DNA of 64,000 nt from Olsenella sp. oral taxon 807 (GTDB lineage Bacteria > Actinomycetota > Coriobacteriia > Coriobacteriales > Atopobiaceae). Numbering within the stretch: the first letter of the stretch is position 1; each line of letters opens with the position of its first letter. The stretch spans positions 2,604,001 through 2,668,000 of the forward strand of contig NZ_CP012069.2 of the NCBI RefSeq assembly GCF_001189515.2. The letters are read 5' to 3'. Shown here one piece after another: positions 1 to 8,655 of this stretch. The translations under genes and the position numbers were made by a program. The notes below the pieces were generated by a model. The model ran no database searches. It saw only the letters and a list, made by a program, of their open reading frames with translations, and was not told the DNA's origin.

Positions 1-92
1 AAACATGAGAATGCGGGAAGCAGCAGGTAGGCAAGCCAGATGGGTGAGCGGCGAAGCTTCATGAACTCCGCGCGGACACATGAGCCAAGCAT
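1..92 (-). CDS. ABC-2 type permease, second subunit (partial, C-terminus beyond window)
   Basis: Only the first 30 codons are inside the window, and the frame is still open at base 1. The peptide begins MLGSCVRAEF, then a basic stretch and a hydrophobic run that looks like a first membrane segment. The start at 92 is preceded by AAAGGAG, which lies in the last codons of the upstream permease gene (stop at 94-96), so the two are almost certainly co-transcribed and translationally close. By analogy with LanE/LanG pairs of lantibiotic-immunity ABC exporters this would be the second membrane subunit. Too little is present to assign more than the family. Confidence 0.6.
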   Translation of the reverse strand, partial: MLGSCVRAEFMKLRRSPIWLAYLLLPAFSC

Positions 93-93
93 G

Positions 94-888
94 CTAGAGC
101 TCCTTTCTCGAGAAGGCACGAGCCGCAAGCACAGACAGCAGCGCCGTCGCAACAATGAGCACGACGGCATACCCCCACGCCCACGGTCGGGAAACGTAGG
201 TGGCAACCCCACCCTGCATGCTCACACCCACCGTGGAGAGCAGGCCAAAGTAGGCACTCGGCACCATGCGCATGATGGCTTCTGGAAAGTACATCGAGAA
301 CAACCCAAAGAACGAGAGTGCCACGCCCGTGACCATGGGCACGAACTGGTTGGCCGCCAGAAGCGAAAGCGCCTGCGCGAGGGAGGCGCAGAAGACGCAG
401 ACGACAAAGGTCGAGACCCAATAGATGGCAAGCTCACGGGCGGGAATGGCGTCGAGCTTGGCGGCGACGGCAATGCCCACAAGACCCGCCTCCTGCAACG
501 TGACCACGATCGCCAGCATGCCCATCGATACGAGCAGCTTCGTCCAGAAGAGGCTGCCCGCCCGCTGCAGGGTAAGCAGAGACTTGAGCATGTCGCCGCC
601 AGCCTCGACGTCGCACACCGTCGCGGCGATCACGGTGGAGAGCAGCGGCAGGAACACGGCGTTGAGCGCAGGCGCCTGCAAAAGCAGGGCAGGGTAACCT
701 GGCGTCGTACCTCCTCCACGGTGGCCAAACCAGCCTTGGCCCAGCCACAGGAGCTGCATGGCCACCATGCAAAGCGCGATAAGCCACAGACGCTTGTGGC
801 GAAGCTTCTTGAGCTCGAGTCTGAGGGCAGAGGCGAGGGCAAGCCCCTGGCCCTCACTCAGGGTGAGGGCGTACCTCTCGCCCATCAC
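94..888 (-). CDS. ABC-2 type membrane permease (lantibiotic-immunity/multidrug type)
   Basis: The 264-residue protein has about six hydrophobic segments, a short basic N-terminus ending in LELKKLRHKR before the first membrane helix, and the GGDMLKSLLTL region typical of ABC-2 subunits of the MutE/EpiE kind. It would form the membrane pore for the ATPase encoded just upstream; their reading frames overlap by four bases (885-888), a sign of translational coupling. A second permease follows within two bases. Such trios extrude cationic peptides or confer bacteriocin immunity, but no lantibiotic structural gene is visible here, so the substrate is unknown. Confidence 0.8.
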   Translation of the reverse strand: MMGERYALTLSEGQGLALASALRLELKKLRHKRLWLIALCMVAMQLLWLGQGWFGHRGGGTTPGYPALLLQAPALNAVFLPLLSTVIAATVCDVEAGGDMLKSLLTLQRAGSLFWTKLLVSMGMLAIVVTLQEAGLVGIAVAAKLDAIPARELAIYWVSTFVVCVFCASLAQALSLLAANQFVPMVTGVALSFFGLFSMYFPEAIMRMVPSAYFGLLSTVGVSMQGGVATYVSRPWAWGYAVVLIVATALLSVLAARAFSRKEL

Positions 889-1799
889 AACGTCACCTCC
901 ATGCCCGTAAGACGCAGGAAGATGTCCTCGAGCGACTCTCTGCGTTCCTCCAGCCTCACGATGCCAATGCCCCGACCGGCAAGGCCAAGGCTGAGTTGTC
1001 CCACAGACGCATCATCCGCAGCCCCCACGCACAACCAGTTGCCATCGGCTACGACGCCCTCCAGCACGCGTGCCGCCTCGGCGTTGTCTGTCGTTCGCAG
1101 CGCGAGCCAGCGCCTGCCCTGGGCGTGCAGGTCTGCCATGGGACCCTGCCAGGCCATGCGGCCCTTGTTGATGATACCCACGTAATCGGCCATCTGGTCT
1201 ATCTCGGCAAGCAGGTGGCTCGACACCACCACCGTGGTGCCAAGCATCTGCGGCAGCCTCTTGATGAGCGCGCGGATCTCGTGGATGCCGCTCGGGTCCA
1301 GGCCGTTCGTCGGCTCGTCGAGCAGGAGCAGCGGCGGCTTTCCCATGAGCGCCGCCGCGATGCCCAGGCGCTGCCTCATGCCCAAGGAGAAGTGTCCGAC
1401 CCGCTTCCTCTGGGCGGACGGACCGTCAAGGCGGACGATCCTGAGCGCGTCGTCTATCTCGCCTGCGGGAAGCCCGCGCAGCTCGCTCACGATCTCGAGG
1501 TTCTCCCGCGCCGTGAGGTGGGGGTAGCAGCTCGGACTCTCGATAAGCGAGCCCACGTTGCGCAGCAGCTCCAGGCGGTTCTCGGGCGTCATGGGAACCC
1601 CGAGTACCTGTGCCCCCCCGCACGTGGGGTGAACCAGGCCCAGCAACATCTTCATCGTCGTCGACTTGCCGGCCCCGTTGGGTCCCAGAAAGCCGTACAC
1701 CGCCCCGCGCGGCACCACCATGTTCAGGTCGCTCACGACGGTGGACTCCCCATAGCGCTTGGTGAGACCCCGCGTGACGACCGCGACCTCTTGTGTCAT
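885..1799 (-). CDS. ABC transporter ATP-binding protein, immunity/bacitracin type
   Basis: This 304-residue nucleotide-binding subunit has a Walker A GPNGAGKST near residue 40, the signature FSLGMRQRLG near 145, a Walker B LLLLDEPTNGLDPSG and a switch histidine in SSHLLAE. This is the BcrA/LanF class with a long C-terminal regulatory extension. The start at 1799 has AAAGGAG eight bases upstream. It heads a minus-strand operon with two permeases (94-888 and 1-92). Function by family: ATP hydrolysis driving export of, or immunity to, a peptide antibiotic. No sensor or peptide gene sits immediately upstream. Confidence 0.9.
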   Translation of the reverse strand: MTQEVAVVTRGLTKRYGESTVVSDLNMVVPRGAVYGFLGPNGAGKSTTMKMLLGLVHPTCGGAQVLGVPMTPENRLELLRNVGSLIESPSCYPHLTARENLEIVSELRGLPAGEIDDALRIVRLDGPSAQRKRVGHFSLGMRQRLGIAAALMGKPPLLLLDEPTNGLDPSGIHEIRALIKRLPQMLGTTVVVSSHLLAEIDQMADYVGIINKGRMAWQGPMADLHAQGRRWLALRTTDNAEAARVLEGVVADGNWLCVGAADDASVGQLSLGLAGRGIGIVRLEERRESLEDIFLRLTGMEVTL

Positions 1800-2131
1800 A
1801 CCGACTCCTTTCCGATCGCCGTCCGGTATGACTGCATCGTCTCAGCTTGCGAGCGTCTCGCGGCTGCCATTTGCCGCTTTGACACCCGAGGGTGACAGCG
1901 GCGGGGCCGTATCTGGCCGACCAGCGACATCCGCACCAACTTCGTCGAGGAAGGAGGCGTGATGGCCAAGACCCCGCCGGCAGCTGAGTCGCTCCCAGCC
2001 AGCAGGCAGAGTCCGTTTGCCGAGGCAAGGAAGGCGAGCCTGATGAGCAGGTCGATAATGGTATCCATCGGGCCGCCTCGCGGGAGTCACACCCCTCTTA
2101 AGGATGCGAGACCCGGGATAAGGAGGAGCAG
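1800..2131. other. Intergenic region between divergent transcription units
   Basis: No recognisable gene. A 90-codon open frame on the minus strand (1796-2068) ends by overlapping the ATPase start codon, and a 71-codon plus-strand frame near 1963 has a GGAGG in front, but neither product resembles a known family and their compositions look like random GC-rich sequence. The region probably carries the two divergent promoters. Confidence 0.4.
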
Positions 2132-3424
2132 ATGCCAGAGGAGCTGTCCAAGAAGCGGGTGGACGGCGGCGTAGGCCCCCTCGGCAAGCTCGCGGGGGGC
2201 ATGGCGCGGGCCGTCGACACAAGGGCCCGGGCGAGGGCCAAGGCGGCCAAGGTCACAGGCGCCGGGGTCGCAGCGATCCGGGCCAGGGCGAAGAGGGCAC
2301 ACCAGGTGCTCGGCGGCGAGTACGGCGACAGCTTCAAGGGCAACCTTCTTGGGGAGGATGGCACGTACGAGATGCCGAAGCCCCTGGTCGACGACCGTGA
2401 GCGCGTCGAGCTTGGCACGCTCACGAGGCGCTACGAGGAGCTCACCTCGCCAGGCCCCCTCGCCAAAGCGGGAAAGCAGCTCAACGACAAAGTACCCGCC
2501 CAGGTAAAGGCGCTCACAGGCAAGGTAGGAGAGGTCGCCAAGGGCAGTCTCAGCGGTCTCACGAGGCAGGAGCTCATGGTCAGCGCCCTCAAGGTGGCTG
2601 CGGAGGGCTTCGCCGATCTTGAGAGGCGGGCGGCCAGGGCGAGCGTCAGCAGGGAATACGTGATCCGGCGCATCAACGAGGGCGCTCAGGGGCAGAAGGT
2701 CTCCTCGCTCTTCGAGATCTGCCTGCTGCGCGCCTACGACGTCGCTGCGGTGACCGCAAGCGAGCGCCGACAGCACATGGGGATCGCGCTCGTCGAGGGT
2801 GGGGGCACCGGCGCCGCCGGCTTCTGGGGCCTGCCCGCGAACCTCGCCCTTAGCATGCTCATCTACTTCCGTGCGGTCCAGTCAGTCGCCATGTTCTACG
2901 GCTACGACGTCAAGGACAGCCCCTCCGGCGAGCTCGACATCGCCAGCGAGGTGTTCCAGAGCGCCCTCGCACCAAAGACGAGGACCGACGTCATCAGCGA
3001 GTATATTGGAAAGACGCTCGTCTACGCCGAGTCTGCCGCCGTAAAGCAGGCAACCAAGAGGGGCTGGGCGGCGATGGTCGAGCAGGGGGGTGCCGCGCTC
3101 ACCATCGCCCGGATCCGCGCGCTCGCCAACGGGCCAGCGAGGAAGGCCGTCGAGAGGGGCGGACAAAAGGCCCTCGAGGCGGGCGTCTTCAAGAAGGCAC
3201 TCGCCCAGGTGGGACAGAAGATGTCGCTCAAGACCGTCGGCAAGATGGTCCCTGTCATCGGGGCAGGGTTCGGCGCCCTCTTCGATACCGCCCAGATGCG
3301 CAGGATCCTCAACTTCGCGGACATCTTCTACCACGTGCGTTTTATCAACGAGAAGGAGGAGCGGGCGCAAAGGCTCATTGAGCAGTCCCCTTTTGCTAAG
3401 GAGACGCAGAACAAATCATCCTGA
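2132..3424 (+). CDS. EcsC family protein
   Basis: The 430-residue product has the EcsC-family core: an N-terminal alanine/arginine-rich region (about residues 1-75), then a helical domain with GGGTGAAGFWGLPANLALSM (about 220-240), where the hydrophobic segment may associate with the membrane, and a second glycine-rich helix VGKMVPVIGAGFGALFD (about 370-390) near the C-terminus. The start at 2132 follows AAGGAGGAG. EcsC is named after Bacillus subtilis ecsC, whose biochemical role remains unclear. It appears monocistronic and is followed by hairpins that could terminate transcription. Confidence 0.8.
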   Translation: MPEELSKKRVDGGVGPLGKLAGGMARAVDTRARARAKAAKVTGAGVAAIRARAKRAHQVLGGEYGDSFKGNLLGEDGTYEMPKPLVDDRERVELGTLTRRYEELTSPGPLAKAGKQLNDKVPAQVKALTGKVGEVAKGSLSGLTRQELMVSALKVAAEGFADLERRAARASVSREYVIRRINEGAQGQKVSSLFEICLLRAYDVAAVTASERRQHMGIALVEGGGTGAAGFWGLPANLALSMLIYFRAVQSVAMFYGYDVKDSPSGELDIASEVFQSALAPKTRTDVISEYIGKTLVYAESAAVKQATKRGWAAMVEQGGAALTIARIRALANGPARKAVERGGQKALEAGVFKKALAQVGQKMSLKTVGKMVPVIGAGFGALFDTAQMRRILNFADIFYHVRFINEKEERAQRLIEQSPFAKETQNKSS

Positions 3425-3452
3425 CCAGTCGAGAAACCGTCCTGTCCGTAAA

Positions 3453-3519
3453 GAGACTCCCCTGCGAAGGGTCGTCTCCGGGTAAGGGTAAGGTCCAGGT
3501 CACACCCCGGCCGGGGTGT
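3453..3519 (+). terminator. Hairpins downstream of the EcsC gene
   Basis: Two dyads follow the EcsC stop. The first, 3453-3478, pairs GAGAC and CCCT with AGGG and GTCTC. The second, 3502-3519, is a perfect 18-base palindrome centred on CCGGCCGG. Neither has a long T-run, so termination strength is uncertain. Confidence 0.4.
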
Positions 3520-3566
3520 CTTGACGTCGGCGCAACGGCTGCGGGTTCGGAGTCCGTCCCGGCCAG

Positions 3567-3821
3567 CACTGTCACTCGGCCCTGAACGTTCCGTCTCGTA
3601 CGTTCACCACCGAGTGGCAGTGTACGGAGCGCTGCCCAGCACGCTCACCGCCGAGTGGCAGTGTGAAGTACACTGCCACTCGCTCCCGAGCGTACCAGTC
3701 GCACTGCCACTCGACCCTGATCGTACCGATACGGTACGCTCGATGCCGTCTGGCAGTGAGGAACGCACTGCCACTCGCCCCTGAGCGTTCCTCCCCGCAC
3801 GTTCACCACCGAGTGGCAGTG
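3567..3821. repeat. Array of GAGTGGCAGTG inverted repeats (56-bp hairpin units)
   Basis: The 12-base arm CACTGCCACTCG or its complement occurs seven times, with one shorter variant, in about 255 bases. Positions are 3567, 3611, 3652, 3671, 3702, 3751 (partial), 3766 and 3810. The outer pairs form two hairpin units of exactly 56 bases, 3567-3622 and 3766-3821, whose interiors also match (CCCTGA-CGTTC then CGTTCACCAC). The inner copies form a back-to-back small hairpin (3652-3682) and a 57-base diverged unit (3702-3758). There is no coding content and no similarity to the 58-bp GTGTACAC family elsewhere, but the architecture is alike. Confidence 0.8.
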
Positions 3822-4079
3822 AGGACTGCACCTCCTCGAGATCTACGGCAAGAAGATCGACCTCTCGGCAACCTCCCTGCCCTAATCCCTACCCCAGATG
3901 AGCGAAGTCTCCACCGGACACGTGGCTTCGATCGCCCTGTACAGCCCGTTGGCGGCGGAGGTCGGCGCGAACGGGCCCAGCGCCCCGCCCTCTCGTGACG
4001 TGACCCGTCGAGAGCCCCCTTCGCCGCGCATGTGAGAGCGGCCGGCGGCGCCCCCTATCCCCGCGCATGCATGTTGACG

Positions 4080-4330
4080 CACGGGCAGGGCTCCTGGCCG
4101 AACCTGGTCGAGGGATTCTCCTCCAAGATGACCCGCCAGACGCCACGCTCAGATCCGGGTCTCGAGCAAGGACGAGCCCGAGGAGAGGACCCTGCGCCAC
4201 CTCGGGAAGGCGGACGCCGGGCCGTGCGGGGGCGGGACCCGTCGGACATGGGCCCAACGGCCAAGGGACCCGTCGTAGACACCCTCCTTTCGGATGGGGC
4301 GAACAAGGCAAGTTAGTTGCTGGACGCTAT
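4080..4330 (+). pseudogene. 3' remnant of an IS630-like transposase
   Basis: This stretch matches the right part of the longer IS630-like remnant at about 25.8-26.06 kb: the translated block SWPNLVEGF, characteristic of the C-terminal catalytic part of IS630 transposases, is followed by a shared tail ending GTTAGTTGCTGGACGCTAT. The frame is broken and the 5' two thirds are absent. A third copy of the same tail ends near 18296, so this IS has left at least three right ends in the window. Confidence 0.65.
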
Positions 4331-4370
4331 GGCAGTCGGCTTACCGCGCCCCGCAGCAGGGCAAAAGCCG

Positions 4371-4415
4371 CCATCACGGAAGTACGACAGGGCTGGGACC
4401 ACCGCTGGCGCCACC
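4371..4415. repeat. Short segment shared with 24315-24359
   Basis: About 45 bases, including GACCACCGCTGGC and the preceding GTACGACAGGG, recur with few changes near 24317-24355. Each copy lies near insertion-sequence debris, so this is probably the end of an otherwise lost mobile element; no open frame supports a gene. Confidence 0.45.
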
Positions 4416-4507
4416 ATCGTAGTTGATGACCTGCTTGCCAAAGTCACGTTTATAAGGAATGCTGTGATACTATCATTTAGATAAGTTTAACTTTTGCGGG
4501 AGAGGTC

Positions 4508-5476
4508 ATGGTTCGAGGACTCGCAAACAGGGAACAAATGACGCCGCAGTTCTCCGAGGGCTGCGGCGCGATATACTCGGCTCACCGAGACGCTGTTTCA
4601 GGTAGCTGGGTTGATTTCCCCATTCCACGGGACGTCGGCGTCGGTCGAATCCGTTCGCTTGGAGCCTCGGGTCCTATCGCTGCGTGCGAGCACCGCATGT
4701 CGTTCTCGAGAAGCGTGAGCTTCTCTGATGAGGCGCCGTCTCGATCGGTCAGCGTGGGATTCTGCGTTGGAGCAGAGGTCGAGTGGGCCACCAGCTGTTC
4801 CACCACCCGTCAGGTCTCCAAATCAGTCGATACCGACTCGCTCTTCATACAGTCTGGAGGCAGGGGATCCTACAGCATCTGCTATCTTGAGGACTTGGAA
4901 TACGAATTCGTCAGCCTGTACGTTCCCTTAGACATGGCAGGTCGGCACAGCGCGGATGGCGATGTCGGGGCCGCTCTGGATGGCGCGGATGGGTTCGAGG
5001 CGCCCATGACTCCCGCTATGAGGGCATCCTTGGCCTCCCTGCGCCACAATGCCTTCGTCGGCTGCGCCGGCAGGCTGTACGCCGAAGGGAAGATCCTCGA
5101 GTTGCTGGCCTCAGTTGTTGCCCTGCTCGACACCGGCAGGCGTCGGGAAAACCACGGTATCCCCAGATCAGACCGCGAAGCCGTCGAGCAGGCGAAGCTC
5201 ATCCTCGACTCCAGGCTGATCGATCCGCCGACCTATCCCGAGCTCGCCCGAATGGCGTGCCTGAGCGAGTCGAAGCTTTCGCGTGCCTTCAAGCAGGCCT
5301 ATGGCGTTACCATCCATGCGTACGTGATATCGTGCCGGCTTGAATGGGCCCGCACGCTCATCGAGATCGGTAAGATGAGTGTCGCGCAGGCAGCCGCGAC
5401 TGTAGGCTATGCGAATCCAAGTCATTTCTCACAGGCCTTCAAAGAGCGCTACGGCGTCTCCCCGAGCAGCATCTGA
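4508..5476 (+). CDS. AraC family transcriptional regulator
   Basis: The 322-residue protein has a variable N-terminal effector domain (about 1-210) and a C-terminal pair of helix-turn-helix motifs (about 220-320): LARMACLSESKLSRAFKQ followed by AAATVGYANPSHFSQAFK and ERYGVSPS, the canonical AraC/XylS ending. The start at 4508 follows GGGAGAGG, and the upstream stretch 4440-4500 is strikingly AT-rich for this genome, so it likely holds the promoter. The ECF transporter genes begin about 120 bases downstream on the same strand, which makes this their probable regulator, responding to the transported substrate. Confidence 0.88.
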   Translation: MVRGLANREQMTPQFSEGCGAIYSAHRDAVSGSWVDFPIPRDVGVGRIRSLGASGPIAACEHRMSFSRSVSFSDEAPSRSVSVGFCVGAEVEWATSCSTTRQVSKSVDTDSLFIQSGGRGSYSICYLEDLEYEFVSLYVPLDMAGRHSADGDVGAALDGADGFEAPMTPAMRASLASLRHNAFVGCAGRLYAEGKILELLASVVALLDTGRRRENHGIPRSDREAVEQAKLILDSRLIDPPTYPELARMACLSESKLSRAFKQAYGVTIHAYVISCRLEWARTLIEIGKMSVAQAAATVGYANPSHFSQAFKERYGVSPSSI

Positions 5477-5597
5477 CCGAGGCCGTCTCAACAAAAATAC
5501 CGAATTTGAGTTGATTTCGAATCGTTTTCGGTTGATGCAACCCACTAAAAACAATCAAATAGGGGTCAAATGGTCTAAGCGAATCAAGGAGGCCTCT

Positions 5598-6209
5598 ATG
5601 AGTCAGATTGAAAGGACGGCTGATAGGATGTCGGCCAAAGACCTCATCCTTGTCGGCGTTCTTGGTGGCACGGCAGCGGTCGTCTGCATGGTGATAGGGA
5701 TCGTCTGCGGGCTGTCCCCCATCACCAACCCGTTCTACCCGGCGTTCGCGGCAATTCCCAACGGCATCATCTACATGCTGATGCTCGCCAAGGTACCCAA
5801 GCGCGGGGTGTTCACCACCTCGGGCGTGGTCTACGGCCTCATCTTCCTCGTGATGGGCACGTTCTGGTTCACCGTGACGTGCTTCTTCCTCTCTTGCGTG
5901 TTGGCAGACGTTGTCATGTGGGGAAACCCCCGGAGCCCGAAGCGCATGCTCGTCGGATACGCGCTAAGCGTCGCCGGACTGTCGTTTGGCTACTGTGGCG
6001 CCATCGTCCTTCTGCGTGACGCGTTCAGCCTGACGATGAGGAACAACAAGATTCCCGCAGAGTACAGCGACGCCCTCAACTCCTTCATATCCGACCCCAT
6101 GCTCCTCGTGATGGTAGCGATCGGCGTGGCTCTCGCCATCGTCGGCGGAGTCATCGGACGCAAGGTGCTGCACAGGCACTTCATCCGCGCCGGCCTTGTC
6201 GGGGAGTAG
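5598..6209 (+). CDS. ECF transporter substrate-binding S component, MptD/Trep_Strep type
   Basis: The 203-residue membrane protein has five to six hydrophobic segments and the family pattern ITNPFYPAFAAIPNGIIYML followed by GVVYGLIFLVMG. This is the MptD/Trep_Strep family of S components, whose substrate is not established. The start at 5598 is chosen because AAGGAGG lies seven bases upstream; the frame is open further 5' but overlaps the AraC gene. It captures the substrate in the membrane and docks on the EcfT and EcfA proteins encoded next. Confidence 0.85.
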   Translation: MSQIERTADRMSAKDLILVGVLGGTAAVVCMVIGIVCGLSPITNPFYPAFAAIPNGIIYMLMLAKVPKRGVFTTSGVVYGLIFLVMGTFWFTVTCFFLSCVLADVVMWGNPRSPKRMLVGYALSVAGLSFGYCGAIVLLRDAFSLTMRNNKIPAEYSDALNSFISDPMLLVMVAIGVALAIVGGVIGRKVLHRHFIRAGLVGE

Positions 6210-6292
6210 GCGACATCTGTGGGAAGGCAGCCTGCACCGCAAGTCCTTGGGTGTGCAATGCCTTGGCCCAGCCGTGATGCCAGGAGCCCAGC

Positions 6293-7084
6293 GTGACGGC
6301 TGACACACGTAAGGCTGAGGATATACGGCGACTGGTATCCACCATCCCGCACGGGGTCAAGGGCTTGGACCCCCGCACGAAGCTCGTGATAATCATCGTC
6401 ACGAGCGCGTTGTGCCTCATGGCAAGAGGCGAGGCGATCGTGCTCGCGATAGCTGCCGCCGCGTTCGCCCTTGCCGCCGCAGGCGGCAGCGGACGTGCGG
6501 CCGCCATGGCTCTTGCAGCCTATGCGGGCATGAATCTTCTTCTCGCCCTTGCTGCCGCATACAGACTGCCGCTTCTCTCCACCATCCTCCTTGTCATCGG
6601 CTTCACGCTAGTCAAGTTCATCCCGGTGTTCCTGCTCGTGTCGTGGTTCGTGCAGAGCACCCGCACCGGGGAGCTTATCTGCGCCCTGGAGCGCTCGCAC
6701 CTTCCCAAGGAGGCGACGATTCCTCTCGCTGTGGCCCTGCGCTATGCGCCCACCATCGGCAGAGAGGCCTCCCACATACGCGACGCGCTGAGAATGCGCG
6801 GACTGGAGGTGACGGGCGCAGGTGCGCTCAAAAGGCCGCTCGCTGCGCTCGAGCATCTCATGGTGCCTCTGCTGATGAGGTGTCTGAAGGTGGCGGACGA
6901 GCTTTCCCTCTCGGCCATAAGCAGGGGCATAGAGAGCAGCCGCGAGCGCACGTGCGTGAGAGATGTCAGGCTGAGGGGACGAGACGCCGTCGCCCTCGCC
7001 GTCCTCGTGGCATTTACGGCCCTGGTAGCCGTAGGGAACACAACGCCGCTCGGCGAAATCGTGGTCTGGCAGGTGATCATGTGA
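6293..7084 (+). CDS. ecfT: ECF transporter transmembrane component EcfT
   Basis: The 263-residue product starts with a GTG at 6293, with AGGAG six bases upstream. It shows the EcfT (CbiQ-like) features: GLDPRTKLVIIIVTS at the N-terminus, several membrane helices, and the two coupling-helix motifs ALRYAPTIGREASHIRDALRMRG and SAISRGIES, which contain the Ala-Arg-Gly-type signatures that contact the ATPases. The stop codon overlaps the GTG start of the ATPase gene, so T and A are translationally coupled. It links the S component to ATP hydrolysis. Confidence 0.88.
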   Translation: MTADTRKAEDIRRLVSTIPHGVKGLDPRTKLVIIIVTSALCLMARGEAIVLAIAAAAFALAAAGGSGRAAAMALAAYAGMNLLLALAAAYRLPLLSTILLVIGFTLVKFIPVFLLVSWFVQSTRTGELICALERSHLPKEATIPLAVALRYAPTIGREASHIRDALRMRGLEVTGAGALKRPLAALEHLMVPLLMRCLKVADELSLSAISRGIESSRERTCVRDVRLRGRDAVALAVLVAFTALVAVGNTTPLGEIVVWQVIM

Positions 7085-8535
7085 TCTCAATAGAGAACGT
7101 CTCGTTTCGCTATGTGGGTGCCGAGACGCAAAACGTCTCCTCGCTCAACCTGCGTGTCCCCAAAGGGGAGTGCGTGTTGATCTGCGGGCCGTCCGGAAGC
7201 GGCAAGACCACCGTGGCCCGCCTCATCGGGGGCCTGATCCCCCGTTTCTTCGGCGGAAAGCTGACGGGGAGCCTGAAGCTCAACGGTAAGGACATGCGCA
7301 ACATGACGGTCGAGGAGATCACCTCCACCGTCGGAAGCGTGTTCCAAGACCCTCGGTCGCAGTTCTTCACCACTGACACGACGTCCGAGATGGCCTTCAC
7401 CTGCGAGAACATGGGGGTTCCGCGAGACGAGATGCTCGACCGGATAGCCCTGTCGTCATACGCCTTGGATGTGTCCGGGCTGCTCGAGCGCAGCATATTC
7501 GACCTCTCGAGCGGAGAGAGGCAGCGCGTCGCCATTGGTTCCGTGCACGCGTATTCGCCACCGATTCTCGTGTTCGACGAGCCGTCAGCAAACCTCGACC
7601 CCGAGTCGACGAGACGGTTGGCGCAGGTCCTCGGCACCCTCAAGGAAGAGGGAAGGACCGTTGTCGTCGTCGAGCACAGGTTCGGCTACCTCTCCGATCT
7701 CATAGGCCGGGTTGTCGTCATGATGGACGGCAGGAAGGAGGCGGAGATGTCTTACGCCGAGTTCCTGGCGATGGATCCCGCCACGCACGAACGGTATTGC
7801 CTACGACAGGCGACGTGCGGCCATGCTCACTCAAAGGGCGCTCGAAAGGTGACGTCTTTGCCGCGTCTTGATATCTCCTCAGTGTCATTCTCATACAAAA
7901 GGGACCGCGAGGTGATCAGGGGCGTGAGCCTGAAGGCGTGCGGCGGGGAGGTGATTGCCCTCGTCGGCCCTAACGGGTCCGGTAAGACGACGCTCGCCAA
8001 CGTCCTGTGCGGGCTGCGGCGCCCCACAAGAGGCAGCATCTCCGTGAACGGGCGTCGCATGTCTCCCAAATCCCTCAGGAGGATGTCGTACTTCGTCATG
8101 CAGGACGCCGACTACCAACTGTTCGGGGAAAGCGTGGAGGCCGAGTTGATGCTCGGCGCGGAAGCCTGCCGCGACGCAGGAGAGCGAATGAGGCAGGTGT
8201 GCAAGAGGCTGGGACTCGCTGGGCTTGAGTCCCGCCATCCGGCATCTCTCTCTGGAGGACAGAAGCAGAGGGTCACGATAGGCGTCGCCCTCATGAAGCG
8301 CTCCGAGATCATGGTGTTCGACGAGCCGACCAGCGAGCTTGATGGGCTGAACCTGAGAAGAGTGTCAAATCTCATCCGCTCCCTGGCCGATGACGGCAGG
8401 GTCGTGTTCGTCATCACGCATGACTGCGAGCTCGTAATGGGGTGCTGCACGAGGGCTATTCAGCTGGTCGACGGCAAGCTGTCTGCGGATATGGACGTCT
8501 ATCTGGAGGGAAGCGCCATCTTGGCATTGTTCTAG
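7081..8535 (+). CDS. ecfA: ECF transporter double ATP-binding protein (fused EcfA1/EcfA2)
   Basis: This 484-residue protein contains two complete nucleotide-binding domains. Domain 1 has Walker A CGPSGSGKTT, signature LSSGERQRVA and Walker B ILVFDEPSANLD. Domain 2 (from about residue 260) has GPNGSGKTT, LSGGQKQRVT and MVFDEPTSELD. The GTG start at 7081 overlaps the ecfT stop. Single-polypeptide double ATPases are common for actinobacterial and YkoD-like ECF systems. With the S and T genes it forms a complete transporter behind an AraC regulator; the substrate is not predictable from sequence alone. Confidence 0.9.
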   Translation: MISIENVSFRYVGAETQNVSSLNLRVPKGECVLICGPSGSGKTTVARLIGGLIPRFFGGKLTGSLKLNGKDMRNMTVEEITSTVGSVFQDPRSQFFTTDTTSEMAFTCENMGVPRDEMLDRIALSSYALDVSGLLERSIFDLSSGERQRVAIGSVHAYSPPILVFDEPSANLDPESTRRLAQVLGTLKEEGRTVVVVEHRFGYLSDLIGRVVVMMDGRKEAEMSYAEFLAMDPATHERYCLRQATCGHAHSKGARKVTSLPRLDISSVSFSYKRDREVIRGVSLKACGGEVIALVGPNGSGKTTLANVLCGLRRPTRGSISVNGRRMSPKSLRRMSYFVMQDADYQLFGESVEAELMLGAEACRDAGERMRQVCKRLGLAGLESRHPASLSGGQKQRVTIGVALMKRSEIMVFDEPTSELDGLNLRRVSNLIRSLADDGRVVFVITHDCELVMGCCTRAIQLVDGKLSADMDVYLEGSAILALF

Positions 8536-8655
8536 CAGTCACCGATTCGGATGCTGCCCACCACAAGAACACGGAGGTCGAGGCATGCGATGAATTCACG
8601 ATCGCCGACTTGCCGGGCTGGCGCTGGCTTCCTTCTGGTCGGCACTGGGAAAGAG

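Noticed and set aside
1796-2068. 90-codon minus-strand frame overlapping the start of the first ABC ATPase gene (ATGA)
   Set aside because: No ribosome site or family resemblance; the overlap can arise by chance.
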